Positions 1 through 7,492 are shown, counted from the stretch's first letter. The stretch is 24,731 nt of DNA from an uncultured Clostridia bacterium (GCA_937880805.1 CALGRR010000052.1:1-24731), one strand, 5' to 3'. Program-made: numbers and translations. The notes: generated by a model not told the origin, from the letters alone.

Positions 1-473
1 TCCCGACCCTCAAGTTTGGCAAGCTCGGATGCTCTTATACCCACAACACTCTGAAACGAAACCGAGCGTTCATAACGAGGATTGTCGGGGTTGTTGTCCG
101 CACGAATCGTTTTGCCGTTATCCGAACGGGATTTTGTATATTCGGCAGTATGGCGTATAGGCTTCGTAATCAAATCCATCGGAACATTATAGAATCCGCA
201 CACCGCCGCAAGATAGCTGTGTATGGTAGATGCGCTGTACTTACCTTGCAGATAATCCGAGTAATCCTGAATGTGCATAAAACATTCGTCGTGTGTTTTG
301 CAGTTGTGATGTTCACGGCAATACTTGATATATGCATCAAGCCATTTGCGATAGTTTTTCTGAGTACCAAAGCTTTTGGTCGATAAAAATGGTTCTGTTT
401 CATCACGCAGTTGTCTTGTGATGCTTTTGCCTCTGACTTTGTTTTGCTTAATTGCATTAATCAGACCTTTCAT
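1..473 (-). CDS. Tyrosine recombinase (phage/ICE integrase), N-terminal part, cut by window edge
   Basis: Reading leftwards from an ATG at 473, 157 codons stay open to the window edge. Residues 1-110 look like a helical SAM-like core-binding domain (LSTKSFGTQKNYRKWLDAYI, then QDYSDYLQGKYSASTIHSYL). Residues 143-154 read SVVGIRASELAK, which matches the box around the first catalytic arginine of tyrosine recombinases (R147, pattern GLRisELlaL). The remaining catalytic residues (K, HxxR, H/W, Y) would lie left of the window. The spacing of R147 from the start is normal for the family. Upstream of the ATG there is only a weak purine stretch (AAAAAAG). It probably moves the element that holds much of this window; the tRNA-like fragment at 24260-24282 is a candidate attachment site. 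It could instead belong to a different element. The family call is firm; the role in this element is inference. Confidence 0.8.
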   Translation of the reverse strand, partial: MKGLINAIKQNKVRGKSITRQLRDETEPFLSTKSFGTQKNYRKWLDAYIKYCREHHNCKTHDECFMHIQDYSDYLQGKYSASTIHSYLAAVCGFYNVPMDLITKPIRHTAEYTKSRSDNGKTIRADNNPDNPRYERSVSFQSVVGIRASELAKLEGR

Positions 474-537
474 TTATATTGAAACTTTTTTCTGTTGGTG
501 TTTCTGCCAACCCGTTTGTTAAATCAATGGCGATGTC

Positions 538-660
538 TCAATTTCCATACAGAAAATACATTCTGCCGCCGAGAAAAGGCCGGTTAAACAGGTTGCCGTC
601 CTGTTCACACCAAAGTTTCTGAGCAAGAAATTCTTTCTCTTTTCGCTCAAAAAACTCCTG
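538..660 (-). other. Short open stretch, possible gene remnant
   Basis: On the minus strand 40 codons are open between a TAA at 661-663 and a TGA at 538-540. They give a protein-like composition ending in FNRPFLGGRMYFLYGN. There is no ATG, GTG or TTG early in this frame. An AGGAG at the right edge instead precedes a TTG in another frame. It may be the tail of a small element-borne gene that lost its start, or a chance ORF. No function is recognised. Confidence 0.25.
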
Positions 661-709
661 TTAGGTGGTTATCACGTAAAAATCACGATATTTTCGTGAT
701 AACCCCTAA
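661..709. repeat. Imperfect inverted repeat (long stem-loop)
   Basis: TTAGGTGGTTATCACG (661-676) is matched by the reverse complement of CGTGATAACCCCTAA (695-709) with a single bulged base. A third partial copy of the core, ATCACGA, sits in the loop at 682-688. There is no T-tract on either side, so it does not look like an intrinsic terminator. An operator, recombination site or structured RNA on an integrative element are all possible. Confidence 0.6.
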
Positions 710-712
710 CGA

Positions 713-735
713 AACAGACCGAAAAACGGTCTGTT
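713..735. repeat. Perfect 9-bp hairpin with A5 loop
   Basis: AACAGACCG (713-721), AAAAA, CGGTCTGTT (727-735). The stem is perfect and begins three bases after the preceding inverted repeat. No T-run follows on either strand, so termination is not obvious. Confidence 0.6.
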
Positions 736-780
736 GTGACGCTGCGTTGTTTATTGCTGTTGTTCATCAGATGCAACTTT

Positions 781-921
781 TCAACAACAAACAAACGCCG
801 CATCACACCTCATCAGCATAAAAAATTCGGCTGATGACAAGGGGCTGCGATTTTGCTTTTCGGGCATCATCCTTTCAAAAATTGTCTGCAGCATAACATC
901 AACGAATTTATCCCCGTTCAT
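781..921 (-). CDS. Small unknown protein (46 aa)
   Basis: A leftward ORF of 46 codons starts at an ATG at 921 (MNGDKFVDVMLQTIFERMMP...) and ends with TGA at 781-783. The composition is amphipathic-helical and protein-like. No good Shine-Dalgarno sequence is seen: the closest is GGGTG about 10 bases before the start. It lies behind the recombinase gene in the same direction, as short unnamed ORFs often do on integrative elements. No family is recognised, and it may be a chance ORF. Confidence 0.35.
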   Translation of the reverse strand: MNGDKFVDVMLQTIFERMMPEKQNRSPLSSAEFFMLMRCDAAFVCC

Positions 922-1176
922 CTGTTAATGCACCCGCTGCGGTTTAAATGCTTGCTTTTTTCGTGCATCGGAGCGTACACGACCGATTAGTCAAAACATC
1001 TTTCCGACTAATCAGCTTCTCCTATTGCCGTTCTACAGTGAAAGTATGTAAGATTACGTTATGTGATAATTTGCAAAAAATCATATGTTAAAAAAGTTGC
1101 TGATACTAAAGGATTTATGAATCTTAATAATTGAAAATTATTAAACGTAACAATCTACAAAATTTTACACAAAATC
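922..1176. other. Intergenic stretch with an inverted repeat
   Basis: No supported gene was found here. A perfect 8-bp inverted repeat, GATTAGTC (985-992) and GACTAATC (1006-1013) with a 13-base spacer, is the only clear structure. The rest becomes strongly AT-rich towards the promoter of the next gene. I could not identify a convincing promoter for the leftward recombinase. Confidence 0.5.
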
Positions 1177-1205
1177 TTGATTGAAGCACCTTTTTATGAT
1201 ACAAT
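1177..1205 (+). promoter_or_regulatory. Sigma-A-type promoter of the AbiEi-like gene
   Basis: TTGATT (1177-1182), a 17-base spacer, TACAAT (1200-1205). The predicted start near 1212 leaves a short leader with AGAAGG at 1215-1220, six bases before the ATG at 1227. Confidence 0.75.
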
Positions 1206-1223
1206 CGACTCAAAAGAAGGTGC
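1186..1223. promoter_or_regulatory. Inverted repeat across the promoter, candidate operator
   Basis: GCACCTT (1186-1192) and AAGGTGC (1217-1223) form a perfect 7-bp inverted repeat. Its left arm is in the promoter spacer and its right arm covers the ribosome binding site. The left arm is upstream of the expected transcription start, so it would act as DNA rather than as an RNA hairpin. AbiEi proteins are known to autoregulate through inverted repeats in their promoters. Binding here is inference. Confidence 0.4.
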
Positions 1224-1226
1224 ACT

Positions 1227-1883
1227 ATGAATCATCAGGATAAACTTACGGAACAAAACTTTCCCAACGGGTTTGCAACAACTGCGGAACTAAAATCGGC
1301 AGGAATAAGCGGATACTGTATCAATCAGCTTTGTCAAAACGGAGATATAGTCAGAATCAAACACGGTTTGTATAAAATAAAAACCTTGAAGATAAGCGAC
1401 AAGAGAAATGTTATTCTTGCCGCTGTTCCTCAAGGTGTGTTTTGTATGAGCGAAGCATTATATATTCACGGTTTCCGAAAACGAAAACCGTATAAACACG
1501 AAATTGCTGTTCCGAGAGGCTTTGTCCACTCAAACAGCAGATTTATAAAAGATATTGGTTTGCAGATTTATTATGTTAAACCCGAGTGTTTTGAAATCGG
1601 AAAGACTGCCTCAAATGACGGACTGCCGTGCTATGACCTTGAACGCACAATTTGCGACCACTTCAAAAATCACACCCGCATCAGCTACCGCCGACTGCGT
1701 GAGCTTTCAAAGAAATACCGTGACAGTGATGACCCCAAAATTGACCTTCTTAAATCCTATGCAGAACAGCTCAATCTATCTGTTGCCGCTATGAAGAAAA
1801 TGGATTGGTTGATTTTAAGGTATTACAGACCGAAGAAGAAACCTACAAAAAAGAAAAATAAGCAAAAGAACGAAAAGCATTGA
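1227..1883 (+). CDS. AbiEi-type antitoxin / winged-helix regulator, orphan
   Basis: A 218-aa protein. Residues about 10-55 read as the AbiEi antitoxin N-terminal winged helix (FPNGFATTAELKSAGIS, then RIKHGLYK), followed by the typical middle segment with a conserved YIHGFRKRKPYKHEIAVPRG stretch. In this family YDLERTICD near residue 139 is also characteristic. The C-terminus is very Lys-rich. AbiEi is the antitoxin and transcriptional repressor of the type IV system AbiE, normally followed at once by the nucleotidyltransferase toxin AbiEii. Here no toxin follows: the gene ends in a hairpin terminator and a sigma factor gene comes next. The start is fixed by AGAAGG six bases upstream. It probably acts as a lone DNA-binding regulator or is a remnant of a defence module; both are inference. 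Confidence 0.7.
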   Translation: MNHQDKLTEQNFPNGFATTAELKSAGISGYCINQLCQNGDIVRIKHGLYKIKTLKISDKRNVILAAVPQGVFCMSEALYIHGFRKRKPYKHEIAVPRGFVHSNSRFIKDIGLQIYYVKPECFEIGKTASNDGLPCYDLERTICDHFKNHTRISYRRLRELSKKYRDSDDPKIDLLKSYAEQLNLSVAAMKKMDWLILRYYRPKKKPTKKKNKQKNEKH

Positions 1884-1904
1884 TTCTTGTTTTTCGTTCT
1901 TTTT
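1864..1904 (+). terminator. Intrinsic terminator of the AbiEi-like gene
   Basis: A 13-bp stem (1864-1876 with 1891-1903) overlaps the stop codon. It has a 14-base loop and the right arm ends in a T-run. The stem is AT-rich with only three G-C pairs, so its efficiency is uncertain. Confidence 0.5.
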
Positions 1905-1946
1905 GTATATATGGCATTATAAGATACGGGTTCATCAAAAAATATT

Positions 1947-1983
1947 CAATGTTTTCAAAAAAATATTTAAACAGAAAACATTG
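1947..1983. promoter_or_regulatory. 10-bp perfect inverted repeat upstream of the sigma factor gene
   Basis: CAATGTTTTC (1947-1956) and GAAAACATTG (1974-1983) are separated by 17 AT-rich bases. The right arm overlaps the -35 element at 1981. It is a candidate operator for control of the sigma/LRR gene pair. Its binding protein is unknown. Confidence 0.45.
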
Positions 1984-2010
1984 CCGAAATATGAATATAT
2001 GTGTTAATAT
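1981..2010 (+). promoter_or_regulatory. Promoter of the sigma-LRR / LRR operon
   Basis: TTGCCG (1981-1986), 18-base spacer, TAATAT (2005-2010) preceded by TGT, which makes an extended -10. The leader is short and GAGG at 2033-2036 serves the ATG at 2043. Confidence 0.5.
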
Positions 2011-2042
2011 AGAGTATCTTTTAAAGAATTATGAGGTTTTCT

Positions 2043-3794
2043 ATGGACAAGGAAAATCAAAATTTAATAAGCCTTGTTATCGACACTCAGAATGATGTTG
2101 AAGGTGCATTTGAAAAGCTCTATCACGAATCGTTCAGACACGCATATTGCACGGCTTCTCTGTTGCTTAAAAACGAGCAAGATGTTGAAGATGTTTTGCA
2201 AAACAGTTATATGTATGTTGCAAAATACATTAAAGATTTGAAAAATCCCGAAAGCTTCAACAATTGGCTTGGTGTAATTGTAAAGCATGAATGTCAGAAA
2301 TATATATCCAAACAAAAGCGGATAAGTGATATTTTTATTGCTGTCAAAAAGACAAAAGAGTCTGATTTGACGGATGAATGCAACTTGCCTGTTGATTATA
2401 TTGAGAAAAGTGAAACAAGAGATGCAATTCAAAGAATTGTTGATGATTTGCCTGATGATAAAAGAGCCTGCGTTGTGTTGTTTTATTATGAACAACACTC
2501 GTTAACCGAGATTTCAGAAATTCTCGGCGTACCCGAAGGTACTGTAATGAGCAGATTGTTTTATGCCCGTAAGAAACTTGAAAAAGAATTCAAAAAGCTT
2601 CAGAAAAAAGACGAATCGTTGTTTGGAATTTCTGTTATTCCTCTTATTGTTTCGCTGTTTGCATATCAGGCGAAAATGATTGTTATTCCAACGGCTGTAA
2701 AAAGCGGAATAGTTGCTGCGGTTACAGCAGAAGGTGCAGCGACAGCAACATCAACCGCAACTGCTATGGTTGGCTCAAGCACGGCGACTGTATCAACAGT
2801 AAGCGCAACTGCAGCAAGCACCTCTTCAACCGTAAGTGCGGCAGGTGCCGCAGTTGCTGCCAAAGTAACAGCGGTTGCAGTTGCGGCGTCTGTTGCAGTC
2901 GGCGGAGGAGTTGCAACTGTAAATCATATCAAAAACAATAATGAACCGGTTACAACACATACAAGTGTGACATCAACCGTTGAGTATGCAACTTTTGCAA
3001 ATGTAATTGTTGAAGAAACAACAGAATTGTTTTCAGTATCTGAAACGGCAAATGCTTCATCAAATGTTTTGACAGCTTCAAAAACACAAACTGTCAGTAA
3101 AATTACCTCTGAACATTCTAAAACAACCACAGCAAAATTATCTACAACAGCAAAAGCAACGACTACAAATCCCACAACAACTAATGAATCAACCACAAAA
3201 GAAACTACAAAACAGACTACAACAGAATTTCGGAAAACAGAAACTACAACTCAAAAAGAAACGACAACCGAAAATATAATAACAACCGAATCAACCACAA
3301 GTCTGACAGAATTTTTTAATGTATCAGACGGAGTATTGAGTGAATACACGGGCGATGAAAGCAGTGTTTCAATTCCTTCAAAAGTGGGTTCGTCAAATAT
3401 TACTGCAATAGGTACAGGTGCATTTATGGGAAATACAAATATAACGACTGTTTCGATTCCGTCAACCGTTACCCGAATCGGTATGGAGGCTTTTTCGGAT
3501 TGCACAAATCTGAGGAGTATTTCATTGCCGTCATCTTTACAAAGTATAGGTATAGGGGCTTTTTGCAATTGTACAAGCCTGACAAATGTTGATATTCCGT
3601 CGGGAGTTACATCCATTGGAGATGATGCTTTTGCGGATTGTACAAAATTATCAAGCATTACGATTCCATCAAGCGTTGTTTCAATAGGAGACAATGCTTT
3701 CGGTGGCTGCAACAATCTTGTAATCAATTGTTCCGAAGGTTCTGCGGCTTACAATTACGCTATAGAAAATTCAATTAATTATAGTTTAGTGTGA
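2043..3794 (+). CDS. ECF-type sigma factor fused to membrane segment and BspA-like LRR domain
   Basis: 583 aa, starting at the ATG with GAGG six bases upstream; an ATG twelve bases earlier contains that GAGG and is less likely. Residues 20-90 are sigma region 2 (FEKLYHESFRHAYCTASLLL, EQDVEDVLQNSYMYVAKYI). Residues 126-182 are region 4 (LPDDKRACVVLFYYEQHSLT, EISEILGVPEGTVMSRLFYA), a clean HTH. Residues 194-226 and 267-292 are hydrophobic and Ala/Val-rich and could cross the membrane. A Thr/Ser-rich linker follows (about 300-425). Residues 430-583 hold about five LRR_5/BspA repeats of the form IPSSVxSIGxxAFxxCTxL. The N-terminus must be cytoplasmic to bind RNA polymerase, so the LRR part would be outside. 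The gene ends inside the ribosome binding site of the next LRR gene, so the two are co-expressed. ECF proteins with extra C-terminal membrane domains are known; the LRR version looks unusual. How an anchored sigma factor works (held at the membrane or released by cleavage) is inference. Confidence 0.85.
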   Translation: MDKENQNLISLVIDTQNDVEGAFEKLYHESFRHAYCTASLLLKNEQDVEDVLQNSYMYVAKYIKDLKNPESFNNWLGVIVKHECQKYISKQKRISDIFIAVKKTKESDLTDECNLPVDYIEKSETRDAIQRIVDDLPDDKRACVVLFYYEQHSLTEISEILGVPEGTVMSRLFYARKKLEKEFKKLQKKDESLFGISVIPLIVSLFAYQAKMIVIPTAVKSGIVAAVTAEGAATATSTATAMVGSSTATVSTVSATAASTSSTVSAAGAAVAAKVTAVAVAASVAVGGGVATVNHIKNNNEPVTTHTSVTSTVEYATFANVIVEETTELFSVSETANASSNVLTASKTQTVSKITSEHSKTTTAKLSTTAKATTTNPTTTNESTTKETTKQTTTEFRKTETTTQKETTTENIITTESTTSLTEFFNVSDGVLSEYTGDESSVSIPSKVGSSNITAIGTGAFMGNTNITTVSIPSTVTRIGMEAFSDCTNLRSISLPSSLQSIGIGAFCNCTSLTNVDIPSGVTSIGDDAFADCTKLSSITIPSSVVSIGDNAFGGCNNLVINCSEGSAAYNYAIENSINYSLV

Positions 3795-3803
3795 GGTGTA
3801 ATT

Positions 3804-6800
3804 ATGAAAAGAATATTATCTGTTTTTCTTTCGGGCATTCTTATCGTAACAAGCTTTGCGTTTGCTTTTAAAGGAGTAGCTGCCGAAACATCGGAAATTC
3901 TTGATTTTCCCTGCGGATTAAACGCAACCGCTTATCTTGACAGAACAAGCGGAACCCTTACCGTTAAAGGCTCTGGAGATATGAATTTTTTCTATGATGA
4001 TGTTCCGTGGTGGGCATACAGGAATGAAATATACTATGCTGTTATTGAAGAGGGCATAACATCTGTTGCGAATATTGCTTTTTTAGATAGTAACCTTACA
4101 AAGCTCAAACTTCCTGCGAGCCTTGAAACAATCGGAACAGACGCTTTAAGCATGACAGATATTGAAGAAATCGAAATTCCATCCGACAGCAAGCTTTGCA
4201 GCTTTGAAGTTACCGATTATTTCAGAAAAATTCCGTGGTACAAGGTCCAACCCGATGGAGCGGTATATCTTGGAAATATGCTTCTCGATTATAAAGGAAC
4301 AATGTCTGCAAATACAACCGTGACTGTAAAAAACGGAACTTATGCAATAAATGATTTTGCGTTTTATAATCAGTCAAATTTGAAAGATATCGTTTTACCT
4401 GACAGCATTGAAAGAATAGGATACAAAGCATTTCATGCAACATCATGGTTCAATAAGCAGCCATATTATCAGCCGATTTATCTCGGAAATGTGCTGTATT
4501 ACTATAATTTTCCGTGGAGAGCTATTCGGGAAACAGATATTGAAGAAGAGCTTGTTATTCCTGATGGCATTGTATCGATTTCTTCCGGTGCTTTTAGCAA
4601 CCGTTGCACATACAGAAATATAATTTTGCCCGAAAGTCTTGAACATATAGGCAAGGAAGCCTTTTTGGAATGTTTTTATCTTGAAAAACTTACCGTTCCG
4701 ACAACCGGCAAACTGAAAGTTATTGATGACATAGCTTTTTACGATTGCAATAATCTTGAAGATTTTGTTTTTCCGAACGGGTTTGAACGCCTTGGTATAA
4801 ATGCTTTTTCGTCTTGTGAGAAGCTGAAGCATATCAGTATGCCGGCAAGTGTTGAAAGTATAGGTTTAACGGCGTTTGATCCCAATTCGCTCAATTCTTT
4901 TAGTGTTGACAGCAAAAACTCATATTACTGTACCGATGAAAATGGTATTCTCTATAACAAAGACAAGTCCGTAGTATATGCGTCATATCAGATAATAACC
5001 GATGAGAAACTTATTTTGCCTGATTCGGTAAAAAAGATTGGTGCGCAGGCGTTTGTTACATCAACAATCAGAGAGTTTGTTCTTCCTCAATCAGTCAAGG
5101 AAATTGAATTTGAAGCATTTGCGGAATCGAAAGTTGAAGCAATAAATATTCCGTACGGAATTAAGAGAATTGAAAACCACACATTTAGCCAGTGCTTTTC
5201 ACTTAAAGAAATAACAATACCCAAAACTGTTGAATTTATTGATTCAATGGTTTTTAATGCTTGCAGTAACATGGAAAAAATCGTTATTCCTGCTGAAGTG
5301 AAATATATTTCCGGTGATGCCTTGGACGATTGTGACTCACTTGAAATTTATTGCTATAAAGATACAAGCGCATATTATTTTGCTGTAGAAAACGAAATTC
5401 CCTATGTTATTCTTGAAAACCCCGATATGACCGAGCTCAATCAGCTCCTTGATGAATACAGTAAGCTTGACCGAAACAAATATTTTGAAAAATCTTTGAT
5501 TCCCATTGATAATGCTGTTTCAAGTGTTGATATGACAATAACTGTTATAACTCAGGATATGGTTGATAATTGGATAAATGATATTAAATATGCAAAAGAA
5601 CAGCTTGAATATCTTCCTGCAGACTATTCCGAAATTGAAGCTGCAAAATCAAGGGCGGAAGCAATTGAACGATCACTCTATACAGCAGAAAGTCTTGCTG
5701 TTCTTGACAGCGCAATTTTATCGGTTGATGAAACTCTTGATGTGTCAAACCAGTCATTGGTTACCGAATATGCAAAAGCAATAGACGATGCAATAGCTAA
5801 TCTGGAATATCTTCCTGCGGACTATACAAAAGTGATTGAGGCTGTTGCTCAAAGCGAAAAGATAGACCGTATTCTTTATTCGCAAGCATCGCTTGCAGTG
5901 CTTGACCAAAGTATAGCTACTGTTGATTACACTTTGAATATTACCCAGCAAAATATTGTTGACGGCTTTGCAGATAGAATAGTTTTTGCAGCTTCATCTC
6001 TTGAATATGTATCTGTTATTCTTAGAAACGAGCCTAACGGCGTTATTGTAAGCGCAACAGCAAAGGAAATTTATCCTGCAACATTGCTGACGGTTGATAT
6101 GCTTGACCCCTCAAATTATGAAACCGCAAACTTTGCAGTAGGCGGTCACATAAAAAGTGTTCAGTATTATGATATCAACCTTTTTCAGTATGGAGAAAAA
6201 GTTCAGCCCAACGGAACAGTATTTGTGAAAATCAAAATTCCCGATGATGTTAAACCTGAAAAATGTCGTGTTTATCATGTTACAGATGACCCTGTTGACC
6301 CGCTCGTTCGTTTCGCAAGCACTCTTGACGGTAACTACATTGTATTTGAAACTGACCATTTCAGCGAATTTGCAGTTATTGAGGTTGAAACTTATTTGAG
6401 CGGTGTTTCAATCACCAAAATGCCTTCTAAAACCCATTATGCGCTTAATGAAAAGCTTGATATATCCGATATGGAGGTAATCGCACTTTTCAGTGACGGA
6501 AAATCGCAAGTTATTACGGATTATGATATTTCGAATGTAGATACATCGTCAATCGGTGATAAAACTGTTACGATTTATTATACTTTCGGCGAAACAACCA
6601 AGAGTGCTTCGTTTGAAATAACGGTTTCAACCGATAATCTTAAAGCAAACATTACTCTTGACGGCAAAAATATCGACGAATACAACAAAAAAGTTTCTCT
6701 GTTTAAAAGCTATTCGCGTGAATCAGTAAAATTTGATTGCGATGTGTCTGACGGATATAATGTTGAGTGGTCTTCTGACAATCCAAAGGAACTTGTTGAT

Positions 6801-6995
6801 TCAAACGGAAAGGTTACAAATAAAGGCTTTTTCTTTGCGAGGAAAGCAACAATAACCGTTAAAGTTACCGACAGCGCAGGTAATGTTTTGGCAACCGACA
6901 GCATAATTGTCCGTTTCTATAAGCTTAACTTTCAGCTTTCAAATATTCAGTCAACAATGGTTCAGATGTTTAAGAAAAGTGGTTTGATATATTAA
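3804..6995 (+). CDS. Secreted BspA-like LRR / helical-repeat / Ig-like surface protein
   Basis: 1063 aa with a signal peptide (KR at the N-terminus, hydrophobic 5-22, likely cut after VAA near residue 27). Residues about 40-535 are BspA-type LRR_5 repeats (LPDSIERIGYKAFH, IPKTVEFIDSMVFNACSNM). Residues about 540-735 are charged helical FIVAR-like repeats; the phrase EYLPADY occurs twice. A beta-rich module follows (about 735-862), then a Big_3-like Ig fold with the phrase ALNEKLDISDMEVIALFSDG, and a last Big_2-like domain (945-1063). No LPXTG, dockerin or C-terminal membrane helix is visible, so cell attachment is unclear. GAGGTG at 3793-3798 overlaps the stop of the sigma factor gene, giving tight coupling. 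BspA-type LRR proteins bind host or surface ligands; here the partner is unknown. The pairing with an LRR-bearing sigma factor suggests one senses the same surface that the other occupies. Confidence 0.8.
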   Translation: MKRILSVFLSGILIVTSFAFAFKGVAAETSEILDFPCGLNATAYLDRTSGTLTVKGSGDMNFFYDDVPWWAYRNEIYYAVIEEGITSVANIAFLDSNLTKLKLPASLETIGTDALSMTDIEEIEIPSDSKLCSFEVTDYFRKIPWYKVQPDGAVYLGNMLLDYKGTMSANTTVTVKNGTYAINDFAFYNQSNLKDIVLPDSIERIGYKAFHATSWFNKQPYYQPIYLGNVLYYYNFPWRAIRETDIEEELVIPDGIVSISSGAFSNRCTYRNIILPESLEHIGKEAFLECFYLEKLTVPTTGKLKVIDDIAFYDCNNLEDFVFPNGFERLGINAFSSCEKLKHISMPASVESIGLTAFDPNSLNSFSVDSKNSYYCTDENGILYNKDKSVVYASYQIITDEKLILPDSVKKIGAQAFVTSTIREFVLPQSVKEIEFEAFAESKVEAINIPYGIKRIENHTFSQCFSLKEITIPKTVEFIDSMVFNACSNMEKIVIPAEVKYISGDALDDCDSLEIYCYKDTSAYYFAVENEIPYVILENPDMTELNQLLDEYSKLDRNKYFEKSLIPIDNAVSSVDMTITVITQDMVDNWINDIKYAKEQLEYLPADYSEIEAAKSRAEAIERSLYTAESLAVLDSAILSVDETLDVSNQSLVTEYAKAIDDAIANLEYLPADYTKVIEAVAQSEKIDRILYSQASLAVLDQSIATVDYTLNITQQNIVDGFADRIVFAASSLEYVSVILRNEPNGVIVSATAKEIYPATLLTVDMLDPSNYETANFAVGGHIKSVQYYDINLFQYGEKVQPNGTVFVKIKIPDDVKPEKCRVYHVTDDPVDPLVRFASTLDGNYIVFETDHFSEFAVIEVETYLSGVSITKMPSKTHYALNEKLDISDMEVIALFSDGKSQVITDYDISNVDTSSIGDKTVTIYYTFGETTKSASFEITVSTDNLKANITLDGKNIDEYNKKVSLFKSYSRESVKFDCDVSDGYNVEWSSDNPKELVDSNGKVTNKGFFFARKATITVKVTDSAGNVLATDSIIVRFYKLNFQLSNIQSTMVQMFKKSGLIY

Positions 6996-7001
6996 AAACC
7001 A

Positions 7002-7032
7002 AACTCCGCTATGCCTCAAACATAGCGGAGTT
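7002..7032. terminator. Bidirectional intrinsic terminator
   Basis: AACTCCGCTATG (7002-7013), loop CCTCAAA, CATAGCGGAGTT (7021-7032): a perfect 12-bp stem. The leftward strand continues into TTTTTAA and the rightward strand into a T-rich run. It lies between two convergent genes. Confidence 0.9.
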
Positions 7033-7271
7033 CATTTCATTTTATTCGCTTCTTCTTCAATCAATTTCACAAGTTCGTGAGGGTCAATACCGAAGGCGTT
7101 TGCGATTTTCCAGAGCGTTTCAAAATTTGCCTTTTTATCGCCGCTTTCAATCATTGAAAGATGGCTTCTTGCTATGCCTGCAAGGCCGCTGAAAACTTCC
7201 TGCGACAACTCTTTTTCTTTTCGCAAGCGGCGGATAACGGTGCCGACAGCTTTCGTATTAAATTCGTTCAT
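7032..7271 (-). CDS. XRE-family (Cro/CI-type) HTH regulator
   Basis: 79 aa, a single HTH_3 domain: TVIRRLRKEKELSQEVFSGL, AGIARSHLSMIESGDKKANF, ETLWKIANAFGIDPHELVKL. The ATG at 7271 has AGAGGTG five bases upstream. The gene is transcribed away from the essC operon; its promoter and that of essC are divergent within about 70 bases. It therefore probably autoregulates and may control the secretion operon, perhaps through the palindrome at 7329-7344. Such small regulators lack an effector domain, so any signal would have to act through another protein. The family is clear; the target is inference. Confidence 0.85.
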   Translation of the reverse strand: MNEFNTKAVGTVIRRLRKEKELSQEVFSGLAGIARSHLSMIESGDKKANFETLWKIANAFGIDPHELVKLIEEEANKMK

Positions 7272-7294
7272 GCAGACACCTCTTTTTATTTTAT

Positions 7295-7322
7295 ATTATA
7301 GAGTTTACAAATTATTATACAA
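7295..7322 (-). promoter_or_regulatory. Promoter of the XRE regulator
   Basis: Read on the minus strand: TTGTAT (7317-7322), 16-base spacer, TATAAT (7295-7300), about 24 bases before the start codon at 7271. The leader is therefore very short but includes the AGAGGTG. Confidence 0.5.
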
Positions 7323-7328
7323 TTTTCC

Positions 7329-7344
7329 GTCTACGATAATAGAC
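7329..7344. promoter_or_regulatory. Palindrome GTCTA-N6-TAGAC, candidate XRE operator
   Basis: A perfect 5-bp inverted repeat with a 6-base centre. It overlaps the -35 element of the rightward essC promoter and lies just upstream of the leftward promoter. The position is ideal for repressing essC. Binding is inference. Confidence 0.4.
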
Positions 7345-7368
7345 AAAACTGAGGTTATCTGCTATAAT
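7340..7368 (+). promoter_or_regulatory. Main promoter of the T7SS operon
   Basis: TAGACA (7340-7345), 17-base spacer, TATAAT (7363-7368): one mismatch from consensus. Transcription would start near 7375, leaving an AT-rich leader of about 118 bases before essC. I see no riboswitch in the leader. Confidence 0.75.
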
Positions 7369-7492
7369 ATTCAAAAAAATCTTCGTTATTTTTAACAAAT
7401 TTTCAAAAAACTATGAATGTGAAGCTCAAAAACGGTATCTATATTTTTAACCGAATATTTGTTATGAATATCTAAAATAGGGAGATGTTTGG

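Noticed and set aside
150..457. Open frames of 78 and 95 codons on both strands
   Set aside because: They are shadows of the recombinase gene, whose frame gives clear family motifs and continues beyond the window edge.
2950..3320. Thr-rich coding repeats as a possible DNA repeat array or CRISPR
   Set aside because: The ACAACC-type repetition is irregular and explained by a Thr-rich protein linker; there are no fixed-length repeats and spacers.
2666..3727. Three long minus-strand open frames inside the sigma-LRR gene
   Set aside because: They mirror the repetitive Ala/Thr/LRR coding sequence on the plus strand, have Val/Ser-rich low-complexity products and no ribosome binding sites.
7413..7475. 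20-codon ORF in the essC leader
   Set aside because: No Shine-Dalgarno sequence, and the product looks like random AT-rich translation.
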